A model generated the notes under the pieces. The model did no database searches, was not told the origin of the DNA, and worked only from the letters and a program-made list of their open reading frames with translations. This document shows, piece by piece, positions 1-6,900 of a DNA stretch of 43,397 bases. Origin of the DNA: Bacteroides sp. (GTDB taxonomy: Bacteria > Bacteroidota > Bacteroidia > Bacteroidales > Bacteroidaceae). Made by a program: the position numbers and the translations under genes. The stretch is from the NCBI GenBank assembly GCA_017992695.1, contig JAGOOC010000015.1, positions 1 to 43,397 of the forward strand, read 5' to 3'. Numbering within the stretch: position 1 is the first letter of the stretch; each line of letters opens with the position of its first letter.

Positions 1-72
1 ATCCCCAGTCCGGATACTTTACTCAGAGGCATAACTAATAAACGTCCACGACTTTTTAAAGTGGACTCATGA
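1..72 (+). other. possible 3' end of a truncated coding sequence
   Basis: Frame 1 is open from the window edge to a TGA at 70-72 and gives 23 residues beginning IPSPDTLLRGI. That string reminds me, from memory only, of the PSPDT-x-xRGI segment of IS1380-family transposases; the remaining residues do not continue that family. It could be a remnant of a decayed transposase or chance. A weak hairpin (GTCCAC at 44-49, GTGGAC at 61-66) overlaps the end. Positions 73-110 show nothing recognisable. Confidence 0.18.
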
Positions 73-110
73 ATTATTTAAGAAATGTTTTACTTGAGCT
101 TGTGTCTATA

Positions 111-1073
111 TCAAATCTGCATAGAATCCGATTTCTGAATTATCGAGATTTTCTCTTTTAACAGTTCCTTATACCGTTCTTTCATATCTTGAGACAGAAA
201 CGAAATATCAACCCACTGAAGCCAGCTGTCAAGTGCTTTTGTGAACTTAACAAAGATATTTTGAATGATTTTATCTTCCAAACCTGTGTTGCGCATAGCT
301 ATCTGAAAATCGCTCAACTTAATTTTACGCTTTTTACCATTCAGCGTCAATCCAAGCTCCTCTTTATCTTCGGGCATCACCAAAGCCGTTGAGAGCATAT
401 CGTAACCGGGAGTTAAAGTAACCACTTCTTTTTGAGGTTGATACAACGAAAAGTTCTTTAAGTGCATATCTGCATTGCCTGTGGTCCACGAGAAAACAAC
501 CTGCTCCCAAAAATTTACTACATCCAATTTGGGAGTAGATGAATATTTGGCTATCAATTTGGCAATCTGCTCGTAAGAGCCTTTGTATTTATACTCGGTC
601 AATCGCTCCGATAATTGGCACATATCCTCCATCGGATATTTTTCGCCTTTTGCTCCCCTGTCAATGCGCTTGGTAATATAACACAGTTCACCATCGGCAA
701 AACGTATAAGTGAGTGGGGGACGACCTGAATTTTCACTGCTTCCGCTAAGTGCATTGTCAAATCTTCGACCTCCGGTAGTGATCGGAAAGCGTCGGTTTG
801 GGGCTTTAGAATATAACGACCCCATAGCCCGACAATGGTAAATCGTTGTGCATCTTCTCCTCGTTGCTTGTTAATGTCTAGCGATAATTTTGGCTGTACC
901 CCAGTAAGCGTTGTTTGCGAGCGTATTACCTCAGTGGCAAGTTCCGCTATCTGACCTCTGGTGTAGGGTAACACAGGAGCAATTGCGCTGCCGAAAATCT
1001 TCTTGGCACAACGAGGGTGAAAATCTTTTTGTCCCTCTTCTAATTCTTTATAGCAATATAAACACCTCTCCAT
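111..1073 (-). CDS. HipA-type serine/threonine kinase toxin (HipT-like, lacks N-subdomain 1)
   Basis: A 320-residue HipA-fold kinase, probably the toxin of a tripartite toxin-antitoxin module. ATG at 1073 is preferred over an upstream ATG that would overlap the neighbouring gene; it lies two bases after that gene's stop. Visible motifs: a Cys4-Cys7-His19-Cys22 zinc-finger-like start, the glycine-rich loop T55-L-T57-G-V-Q-P-K62, a likely ATP-binding Lys90 in YILKP, the catalytic N200-x-D202-x-H204-x-K206-N motif and Y224-D225 (metal binding). The N-terminal subdomain of E. coli HipA is missing and is encoded by the gene before it, as in HipBST systems, where the kinase phosphorylates an aminoacyl-tRNA synthetase. 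The target here is unknown. Threonines occupy the loop positions where HipT carries autophosphorylated serines. The kinase family is clear; the toxin role is inferred. Confidence 0.85.
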   Translation of the reverse strand: MERCLYCYKELEEGQKDFHPRCAKKIFGSAIAPVLPYTRGQIAELATEVIRSQTTLTGVQPKLSLDINKQRGEDAQRFTIVGLWGRYILKPQTDAFRSLPEVEDLTMHLAEAVKIQVVPHSLIRFADGELCYITKRIDRGAKGEKYPMEDMCQLSERLTEYKYKGSYEQIAKLIAKYSSTPKLDVVNFWEQVVFSWTTGNADMHLKNFSLYQPQKEVVTLTPGYDMLSTALVMPEDKEELGLTLNGKKRKIKLSDFQIAMRNTGLEDKIIQNIFVKFTKALDSWLQWVDISFLSQDMKERYKELLKEKISIIQKSDSMQI

Positions 1074-1075
1074 AG

Positions 1076-1402
1076 TTACTCTTCGTTTATGATAGGTACG
1101 ATACTTATGGCTCCGATGCAATCTTTGCAACAAGCCAAAAGCAAGGACATACGGTCTCTGCGGTTAATCTTCCAGCTCTTTTCGGCAATATCAAGCAACC
1201 ATCCTTCAGGTATTAAGCCATCAAAAAATGGAAATAGAACCATACTGTGATATGGTTCATTGGTAAGTGGCATTGTAAGACTAATCGCGTTTGGATGTTC
1301 TGCACTCAAATACGACGTATCGTATTGAAACGTATAACCATTCTCGTCCTCAGTTAGCACTCCCGCCAACTGATCGCAGTAGTAGATGTTCGCCTGTCTC
1401 AT
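1076..1402 (-). CDS. HipA N-terminal-subdomain protein (HipS-like)
   Basis: This 108-residue protein matches the Couple_hipA / HipA N-subdomain 1 as a free-standing gene. Typical features are the strand around GVLTEDENGYTFQYD, the AISLTMPL stretch, the FFDGLIPEGWLL motif near residues 58-69 and the C-terminal RRDRMSLLLACCKDCIGAI helix, where E. coli HipA has its DxLGLLxxVGxDCxGA motif. Its start overlaps the stop of the HTH gene by one base (TAATG) and its stop lies two bases before the kinase gene, so the three are translationally coupled. In the known HipBST system the equivalent HipS, not HipB, neutralises the kinase; that this protein does the same is inference. It could also be read as the 5' half of a split hipA, but the tight coupling and intact separate start argue for two genes. 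Confidence 0.8.
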   Translation of the reverse strand: MRQANIYYCDQLAGVLTEDENGYTFQYDTSYLSAEHPNAISLTMPLTNEPYHSMVLFPFFDGLIPEGWLLDIAEKSWKINRRDRMSLLLACCKDCIGAISIVPIINEE

Positions 1403-1617
1403 TACTCATCGGTTTTAGTGATTGACACAACGCCCACCTCGGAACCAAACAGACTCAACACCTGATTGACTTTATCTAATCGTAGTGTCTGTTTACCTTG
1501 CTCCAATTCTCGCACAAAGCGAAGCCCGACTCCCGATTTCTCCGAAAGTTCTACCTGCGTAAGGTTATACTGCTTACGCATCTGCTTTACATATTCTGAT
1601 AGTGATGTTGTTTTCAT
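1402..1617 (-). CDS. HipB-like XRE-family helix-turn-helix antitoxin/repressor
   Basis: A 71-residue Cro/cI-type regulator. The helix-turn-helix covers about residues 18-45 (LTQVELSEKSGVGLRFVREL) and is followed by a short beta-forming tail GSEVGVVSI typical of HipB/y4mF-type antitoxins, whose C-terminal strand forms the dimer. It is first of three coupled genes (HTH, HipA N-subdomain, HipA kinase). It probably represses its own operon through the repeated sites at 1625-1719. In HipBST modules HipB gives DNA binding and complex formation but is not necessarily the neutralising component. The start ATG at 1617 is the only one that includes the whole HTH. Confidence 0.85.
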   Translation of the reverse strand: MKTTSLSEYVKQMRKQYNLTQVELSEKSGVGLRFVRELEQGKQTLRLDKVNQVLSLFGSEVGVVSITKTDE

Positions 1618-1624
1618 ATTTATA

Positions 1625-1719
1625 CCCTTTCAGGTGCAAATATAACACAAATTTCCATAATTACCCCCTTTCGGGTGTAAAATAACCTATAATTGCAAAT
1701 ATGGCCCCTATCGGGTATA
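1625..1719. promoter_or_regulatory. three operator-like repeats before the hip operon
   Basis: Three related sites: CCCTTTCAGGTGCAA at 1625-1639, CCCTTTCGGGTGTAA at 1666-1680 and CCCTATCGGGTATA at 1706-1719. Each contains a partial palindrome (CCC..tc.GGGT) and they are spaced 41 and 40 bases apart, close to four helical turns. The first overlaps the -7 box and the likely transcription start, the second covers the -33 region. This is the layout expected of an autorepressor; binding by the HipB-like protein is inferred. Confidence 0.55.
1637..1644 (-). promoter_or_regulatory. -7 box of the hip operon promoter
   Basis: The minus strand reads TATATTTG, an exact TAnnTTTG box, 19 bases before the hipB-like start codon, which would give a very short leader. 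No TTTG is present at the expected -33 distance; C-rich operator sequence occupies that place. Confidence 0.5.
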
Positions 1720-1873
1720 GATAACCCGATTGTTATGTGTAAGCTTTGCAGATTTATTTTCCAATCGAAAATTTGCAAAAACAACATTTCTTGCAAGGCA
1801 CGTCCCATCACATCTTCTTTGGCGAGCAACAGGATATCTTCTTCCAATCACCCCATTGTTTTTATTCCCATTC

Positions 1874-1905
1874 CTTGCATATCCCCCCAACTAATGTTAC
1901 TTTTG
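1874..1905 (+). promoter_or_regulatory. Bacteroides-type promoter for the DUF3805/ABC-F operon
   Basis: An exact -7 box TACTTTTG lies at 1898-1905, with a partial -33 box CTTG at 1874-1877 and a 20-base spacer. Transcription would begin near 1910. This argues for the ATG at 1947 and against the in-frame open sequence that extends back to 1746. Confidence 0.5.
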
Positions 1906-1946
1906 TCGTGACATCAATTAGTTCAGCAGTAATATCCAGAAGCAAT

Positions 1947-2774
1947 ATGGCACAAGGCAAAAAGTTTATCTCTCCGCAAGCATGGTTCTCCATGACTTAT
2001 CCCATCGATTGGAACGAGTTTGAAGATGGCGAAGGCACCTTCCTGTTTTTTAACCCCGACGTATGGACGGGCAATTTTCGTATCTCGGCATACAAAGAAG
2101 AGGCTTCGAAACGTGGTAGTGCGAACTATGGCCAAGAGGCTGTTGCACAAGAGTTCAGACAAAACGACTCGGCCTCGATGGTGAAAGTAGGCCCACACAA
2201 CTGTGCTTACAGCAAAGAGATGTTCGAAGACGGCGACACCTATTATACCCAGCACACCTGGATTATCGGCATCGAGAACATGGCGTTCGAATGCTCCTTT
2301 ACAGTTCCTAAAGGGGCTGATGTGAAGGAAGCTGAAGCGGTGATTGCCTCGTTGGCTATCCGACACGATGGGCAGAAGTACCCTGCCGAGCTGATACCGA
2401 TTCGCTTGTCTGAAATCGCTTTGGTGGACGAAGGCTATGAGTGGACAGTCAATCTGGTAAAGAGCGAGTTGGCTAAAGACTTTCAAGGGGTAGAGGAAGA
2501 CCTCGCTAATATACAACAGCTCATAGACAAGGGAGTCATTGGAGCGAAGAAGAAAGACAATTGGTTGGCCATTGGCATCACCATCTGTGTGATTTTGGCC
2601 AACGAGGTAGAGGGCATGGAGTGGATGACACTGATTGACGGCAACCGGGAAGCACCCGTGCTGCACTATAAAGAAACAGAGAAAGTGATTGACCCGTTGC
2701 GACTGGTTTGGAGTAAAATAAAAGCCGGAGAAACCTGCAACGTGGAAGAGGCTTATAAAAATGCGTTAGTATAA
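1947..2774 (+). CDS. DUF3805/DUF3806-type protein
   Basis: A 275-residue protein without signal peptide or membrane segment, so cytoplasmic. The N-terminal part (about residues 8-110, with FISPQAWFSMTYP, FEDGEGTFLFFNP and WTGNFRISAY) looks like the DUF3805 family of Bacteroides; the C-terminal part (about 140-275, with DNWLAIGITICVILANEVEGMEW) looks like the companion DUF3806 domain. Function is unknown. The open frame extends upstream to 1746, but the promoter at 1874-1905 and the atypical sequence of that extension favour ATG 1947. It is followed after 6 bases by an ABC-F gene, and the two are likely co-transcribed. The family name is from memory. Confidence 0.7.
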   Translation: MAQGKKFISPQAWFSMTYPIDWNEFEDGEGTFLFFNPDVWTGNFRISAYKEEASKRGSANYGQEAVAQEFRQNDSASMVKVGPHNCAYSKEMFEDGDTYYTQHTWIIGIENMAFECSFTVPKGADVKEAEAVIASLAIRHDGQKYPAELIPIRLSEIALVDEGYEWTVNLVKSELAKDFQGVEEDLANIQQLIDKGVIGAKKKDNWLAIGITICVILANEVEGMEWMTLIDGNREAPVLHYKETEKVIDPLRLVWSKIKAGETCNVEEAYKNALV

Positions 2775-2780
2775 AACTGT

Positions 2781-4646
2781 ATGGCAAATTATTTGCAAAT
2801 AGAGAATTTAACCAAATCGTTTGGCGATCTGGTGCTCTTAGAAAATTGCTCCTTTAGCATTGGCGAAGGGCAGCGTATCGGGCTGATAGCCAAGAATGGT
2901 AGCGGAAAGACAACACTGCTCAACATCATCTCGGGCGAAGAGGGGTATGACAGTGGCAACATCGTGATGCGTCGCGACTTGCGGGTGGGCTACCTCAGAC
3001 AAGACCCGAAGTATCCCGAAGGACTGACCGTTATCGAAGCCTGTTTCCACCACGGCAACAGCACGGTAGAGCTGATTAAAGAGTACGAAAGATGCATGGA
3101 GACCGAAGGACACCCCGGATTGGAGCAGTTGCTGGTGCGCATGGATCAAGAAAAAGCGTGGGACTACGAGCAGAAGGCTAAACAGATTCTTTCACAACTC
3201 AAGATACGTAATTTTGAACAACCGGTAAAGCATCTTTCGGGAGGGCAACTCAAGCGTGTGGCGTTGGCCAATGCCTTGATTACCGAGCCCGACCTGCTGA
3301 TACTCGATGAGCCCACCAACCACCTCGACCTCGATATGACCGAATGGCTCGAGGAGTACTTGAGACGAACCAACCTCAGCTTACTGATGGTGACGCATGA
3401 CCGTTATTTCCTCGACCGGGTGTGTTCGGAAATCATCGAGATAGACAACCGACAGATTTATCAATACAAAGGCAACTACAGCTACTACCTCGAAAAGCGT
3501 CAAGAGCGCATCGACTCGGCTTGTGTCGAGATAGAAAGAGCCAACAACTTGTACCGCACCGAGCTTGAATGGATGCGTCGCATGCCGCAAGCACGTGCTA
3601 CCAAAGCCAAATACCGCCAAAATGCTTTCTATGAAATTGAAAAGGTTGCCAAGCAACAGATCAACAACGACAATGTGAAGCTCGATGTGAAAGCCTCCTA
3701 TATCGGTAGCAAGATCTTTGAGGCAGAGCATCTGAATAAGCGTTTTGGTGAGGTGAAGATCTTGGACGATTTCTCGTACACCTTTGCCCGCTATGAAAAG
3801 ATGGGTATCGTGGGCAACAACGGAACGGGCAAGTCAACTTTCATCAAGATATTGATGGGGGAGGTGCAACCCGATAGCGGCAAGGTGGATATTGGCGAAA
3901 CCGTGCGTTTTGGCTATTACTCGCAAGATGGGTTGAAGTTTGATGAGCAGATGAAGGTGATTGACGTGGTGCAAGAGATTGCGGAAGTCATTGAACTGGG
4001 CAACGGCAAACAGCTCACTGCATCACAGTTCTTGCAGCACTTCCTCTTTACGCCCGAAACGCAGCACAGCTACGTATACCGACTGAGTGGTGGAGAGCGC
4101 CGACGCCTCTACTTGTGCACGGTGCTGATGCGCAACCCTAACTTTTTGGTGCTCGATGAGCCTACCAACGACTTGGATATCATCACGCTCAATGTGCTCG
4201 AAGAGTATTTACAGAACTTTAAAGGGTGCGTGATTGTGATTTCGCATGACCGTTACTTTATGGATAAGGTGGTCGATCACCTGCTGGTGTTCAATGGGCA
4301 GGGCGATATTCGCGACTTCCCCGGAAACTACAGCGAATACCGCGACTGGAAAGAGGAGCGGGCACAAAAGGAGAAAGAGGCCGATAAGCCGGCGGAAGAT
4401 AAAACAGCGCGGGTGCGGTTGAACGAGAAACGCAAGATGAGCTTCAAAGAGAAACGCGAATTTGAACAGCTCGAAACAGAGATTGCCCGGTTGGAGACAG
4501 AGAAGACTCAGATTGAAGAGCTGCTCTGTAGCGGCACGCTAACGGTGGATGAGCTGACGGATAAATCGAAACGTTTGCCCGAGGTGAATGACGCCATCGA
4601 TGAGAAAACAATGCGTTGGTTGGAACTTAGCGAAATAGAATCATGA
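2781..4646 (+). CDS. ABC-F family ATPase, Uup-like
   Basis: A 621-residue soluble protein with two ABC ATPase domains and no membrane segments, the ABC-F arrangement. Domain 1 has a Walker A variant AKNGSGKTT (about residues 37-45; the usual first Gly is Ala), signature LSGGQLKR and Walker B LLILDEPTNHLDL. The linker (about 235-300) is rich in charged helix, as in ABC-F interdomain linkers. Domain 2 has Walker A GNNGTGKST, signature LSGGERRR and Walker B FLVLDEPTNDLDI. The last about 80 residues form a charged coiled coil resembling the Uup C-terminal domain. ABC-F proteins act on the ribosome or, for Uup, on nucleic-acid intermediates. The stop overlaps the next start (ATGA at 4643-4646). 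Antibiotic-resistance ABC-F proteins are an alternative but usually lack this tail. Confidence 0.9.
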   Translation: MANYLQIENLTKSFGDLVLLENCSFSIGEGQRIGLIAKNGSGKTTLLNIISGEEGYDSGNIVMRRDLRVGYLRQDPKYPEGLTVIEACFHHGNSTVELIKEYERCMETEGHPGLEQLLVRMDQEKAWDYEQKAKQILSQLKIRNFEQPVKHLSGGQLKRVALANALITEPDLLILDEPTNHLDLDMTEWLEEYLRRTNLSLLMVTHDRYFLDRVCSEIIEIDNRQIYQYKGNYSYYLEKRQERIDSACVEIERANNLYRTELEWMRRMPQARATKAKYRQNAFYEIEKVAKQQINNDNVKLDVKASYIGSKIFEAEHLNKRFGEVKILDDFSYTFARYEKMGIVGNNGTGKSTFIKILMGEVQPDSGKVDIGETVRFGYYSQDGLKFDEQMKVIDVVQEIAEVIELGNGKQLTASQFLQHFLFTPETQHSYVYRLSGGERRRLYLCTVLMRNPNFLVLDEPTNDLDIITLNVLEEYLQNFKGCVIVISHDRYFMDKVVDHLLVFNGQGDIRDFPGNYSEYRDWKEERAQKEKEADKPAEDKTARVRLNEKRKMSFKEKREFEQLETEIARLETEKTQIEELLCSGTLTVDELTDKSKRLPEVNDAIDEKTMRWLELSEIES

Positions 4647-5482
4647 ACTTGACCAATTACCACAGTCACTGTACCTTCTGTGACGGAAACGCCCCTTTCG
4701 AATCTTTTGTTTTAGAGGCCATTGCGCAGGGGTTTACCTCGTATGGCATCTCTTCTCACGCACCGCTGCCGTTCTCTACCCGTTGGACCATGGAGTGGGA
4801 GCGAATGCCCGATTACCTGGAAGAGGCGGAGCAACTTAAACAGAAGTATGCCGGGCAGATTGAGCTTTATACCGGTTTAGAGATTGATTACCTGAACGAG
4901 GAGAGCCATCCGGGCACGACTCGTTTTCGGGAACTTCCACTCGATTACCGCATCGGGTCGGTTCACTTGCTGTACGACGAACAGGATGAAGTGGTGGATG
5001 TGGACGTTACGGACGAAGCGTTTCGAAAGATTGTGGATGAGCGATTCAGGGGCGATCTCAATCGGGTGATTGAACTGTATTACGGTCGCCTGATGCGAAT
5101 GATGGAGCTGGGTGGTTTTGATATCGTGGGGCATGCGGATAAGATGCATCACAATGCGGCTTGTTACCGTCCCGGATTGCTGGATGAGCCTTGGTACGAT
5201 GCGTTGATGAACGACTACTTCGGTGCCATTGCGCGTGGGGGATACATGGTCGAAATCAACACCAAAGCGTTGTTCTCGCTGGGTACATTCTTCCCCAATG
5301 AACGTTATTTTGCGCGACTCAGGGAGTTTGGCATTCGGGTGCAGGTCAATAGCGATGCCCACTTCCCGAAGAAGATTAATAAAGGGCGATATGAGGCACT
5401 GGCTGCTTTGTGGAAGGCCGGACACCGCGAGGTGATGGAGTTGCACGGTGGAGAGTGGGTAGCTATGCCCATAGTGCTTTAA
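4643..5482 (+). CDS. PHP-domain phosphatase, histidinol-phosphatase-like
   Basis: A 279-residue PHP-family hydrolase. The N-terminal NYHSHCTFCDG (His7, His9) is the first metal-binding motif, GISSHAPLP (His39) the second, ELYTGLEIDYL supplies the acidic ligand, FDIVGHADK (about residues 158-166) gives another His and VNSDAHFPKKI (about 233-243) the C-terminal D-x-H. This set matches HisK-type histidinol phosphatases, which make L-histidinol in histidine synthesis. No his genes are nearby, so the substrate is not proved by context. The start overlaps the ABC-F stop by four bases, indicating translational coupling. Confidence 0.8.
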   Translation: MNLTNYHSHCTFCDGNAPFESFVLEAIAQGFTSYGISSHAPLPFSTRWTMEWERMPDYLEEAEQLKQKYAGQIELYTGLEIDYLNEESHPGTTRFRELPLDYRIGSVHLLYDEQDEVVDVDVTDEAFRKIVDERFRGDLNRVIELYYGRLMRMMELGGFDIVGHADKMHHNAACYRPGLLDEPWYDALMNDYFGAIARGGYMVEINTKALFSLGTFFPNERYFARLREFGIRVQVNSDAHFPKKINKGRYEALAALWKAGHREVMELHGGEWVAMPIVL

Positions 5483-5489
5483 TCTCTTT

Positions 5490-6725
5490 TTATTCGACGC
5501 GCTTACAGGTGTTGGCCTGTAAGAACTCATTCAAGGCCTCTTCGTGGTTGCCCGGTAGCACAATGTGGTGATTGCCGATGGGGTTTTTCAAGAAATAATC
5601 GACAGGGCTATCCATCTTTACTCTGATTTGTGTTCGACACAGCTTCAGGTAATTGGTGTTCTCCATGAGGGTTCCGGTCGATAAATAATATTCATCCAAA
5701 CATTCGCATCCACACCTGATGATGGTCACCTCTCCGGTGGGCATTACCCCTTGAATGCCGATGCTCGAATTGGTTTCGAAATGATTGCGAATGATGTACT
5801 GCTCGGTGAGCTTGGTGGGAATGGTGCAGTGGGCAAAAATGATCTCATGGTTGTGGATGTTAACCATCGAGGGATTGGCCATAAACCCTACCTTGCCCGT
5901 GAGCACCCGAGAGGCGAGCAGCGTGAAAATAGTTTGAAGATCGCCTTCGCAACCGGCAAGTATGCCTTCGTTGTTGAGCAGGGATAATGCCAAACAACCG
6001 GTTGTGCCGATCTGCTCAATAAGCTTAAAGCAGTTTAGCGTGACGGCACTTAGTTTCTCCTCTTCACATACCCTTCGAATAGCGCGATAAAGGCGCATGG
6101 CTTTGAGCAGATCCTCGGGCGTAGCTTCGCGACAGGCCAAGGCTTGCGAGGCGAAAGCAGCACAGGATGCACCCACTTCATTATCGGTTATCTTATCGTA
6201 CAGTTCATAGATGCGCTCGAGGGGAATGTCTGTATATTCTACTCCCCAGCGTCGCTTGGTAAGCAGGTAATCGACACCGCTGGCAATGAGCCAGGGCGAA
6301 GGCGAACCGATGACCCCGATGCGCAAACCAAACAAACTGCGTTTGGCTTGAAAGTTTTGATAATGGGTGCGGATGCGCTGCACAATGACCGATACCTCTC
6401 CATGTAGAATTTCGTTCCTTAAGCCACGGTTGCGCAACCAAGAGGAGAGTTCCAACGCTGCTGCCAGTGAGTTTTGTATGCCATCGGCCAACATCACAAC
6501 GGGGTGGGAAAGCGTTTCAAAGTACTGAACAACAAGTTGTTCTACGCCTCCGGTGGCAATGAAAACAAGTTTAAAATCATCCGGCCCTAATTGTTCGGCG
6601 TCTTGGTAGTCGACCAAGTTAACGGTAAAGTGCTTTTCAAGTTCGCTTAACACAACTTCGTGTGAAACACGTATCGATGCTTGCTTGTGTAAAAACGAAG
6701 CAAAGGTGATGAGGTTTACGATCAT
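5490..6725 (-). CDS. L-fucose/L-arabinose isomerase-family protein
   Basis: A 411-residue protein with the fold signature of the FucI/AraA isomerase family. The C-terminal half contains AGCEGDLQTIFTLL, whose Glu matches a metal-binding Glu of FucI, then VGFMANPS and IFAHCTIP. By hand alignment the position of the second FucI metal ligand (Asp, 24 residues after the Glu) is Asn here, so it may not be a classical sugar isomerase. It is shorter than FucI (about 590) and AraA (about 500). It stands alone, converging on the PHP gene with 7 bases between the stops. No transport or kinase genes for pentose or fucose are adjacent, so the substrate is unknown. The start ATG at 6725 is the first and is preceded by a -7 box. 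Confidence 0.65.
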   Translation of the reverse strand: MIVNLITFASFLHKQASIRVSHEVVLSELEKHFTVNLVDYQDAEQLGPDDFKLVFIATGGVEQLVVQYFETLSHPVVMLADGIQNSLAAALELSSWLRNRGLRNEILHGEVSVIVQRIRTHYQNFQAKRSLFGLRIGVIGSPSPWLIASGVDYLLTKRRWGVEYTDIPLERIYELYDKITDNEVGASCAAFASQALACREATPEDLLKAMRLYRAIRRVCEEEKLSAVTLNCFKLIEQIGTTGCLALSLLNNEGILAGCEGDLQTIFTLLASRVLTGKVGFMANPSMVNIHNHEIIFAHCTIPTKLTEQYIIRNHFETNSSIGIQGVMPTGEVTIIRCGCECLDEYYLSTGTLMENTNYLKLCRTQIRVKMDSPVDYFLKNPIGNHHIVLPGNHEEALNEFLQANTCKRVE

Positions 6726-6754
6726 TGAGTTGGTTTTTTAGGTTTTAAGTATAA

Positions 6755-6762
6755 CAAATATA
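6755..6762 (-). promoter_or_regulatory. -7 box for the FucI-like gene
   Basis: The minus strand reads TATATTTG, an exact TAnnTTTG match, 30 bases before the start codon at 6725. I see no good -33 TTTG. Confidence 0.4.
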
Positions 6763-6846
6763 TAGCTTTCTTTCCGTATTATCATCGACTTTTTACCCTT
6801 GATAAGGTTTTTAAAGCTTTTATATCTCTGTCTCCAAATTATTGTG

Positions 6847-6854
6847 TACATTTG
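6847..6854 (+). promoter_or_regulatory. -7 box for the aminotransferase/permease operon
   Basis: TACATTTG matches TAnnTTTG exactly and lies 46 bases before the ATG at 6901. The -33 region has no clear TTTG. The rest of the 175-base divergent spacer is AT-rich with nothing else recognisable. Confidence 0.45.
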
Positions 6855-6900
6855 CCCCTAATTTTGTAATTTGATATTCTTATAAATTAGATTTTAACTC

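Noticed and set aside
1746-1946. In-frame upstream extension of the DUF3805 gene (67 extra residues)
   Set aside because: It covers the promoter at 1874-1905 and its residues have no family resemblance; translation from ATG 1947 is more likely.
1923-2666. 247-codon open frame opposite the DUF3805 gene
   Set aside because: A shadow of the real gene; its product is not recognisable and it has no promoter.
2781-4646. Antibiotic-resistance ABC-F protein
   Set aside because: The C-terminal coiled coil and the overall form suggest a housekeeping Uup-type protein; nothing mobile is adjacent.
4877-5530. Long open frame of 217 codons on the minus strand
   Set aside because: It lies across the PHP-domain gene, which has complete catalytic motifs. 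The minus-strand product has no recognisable domain.
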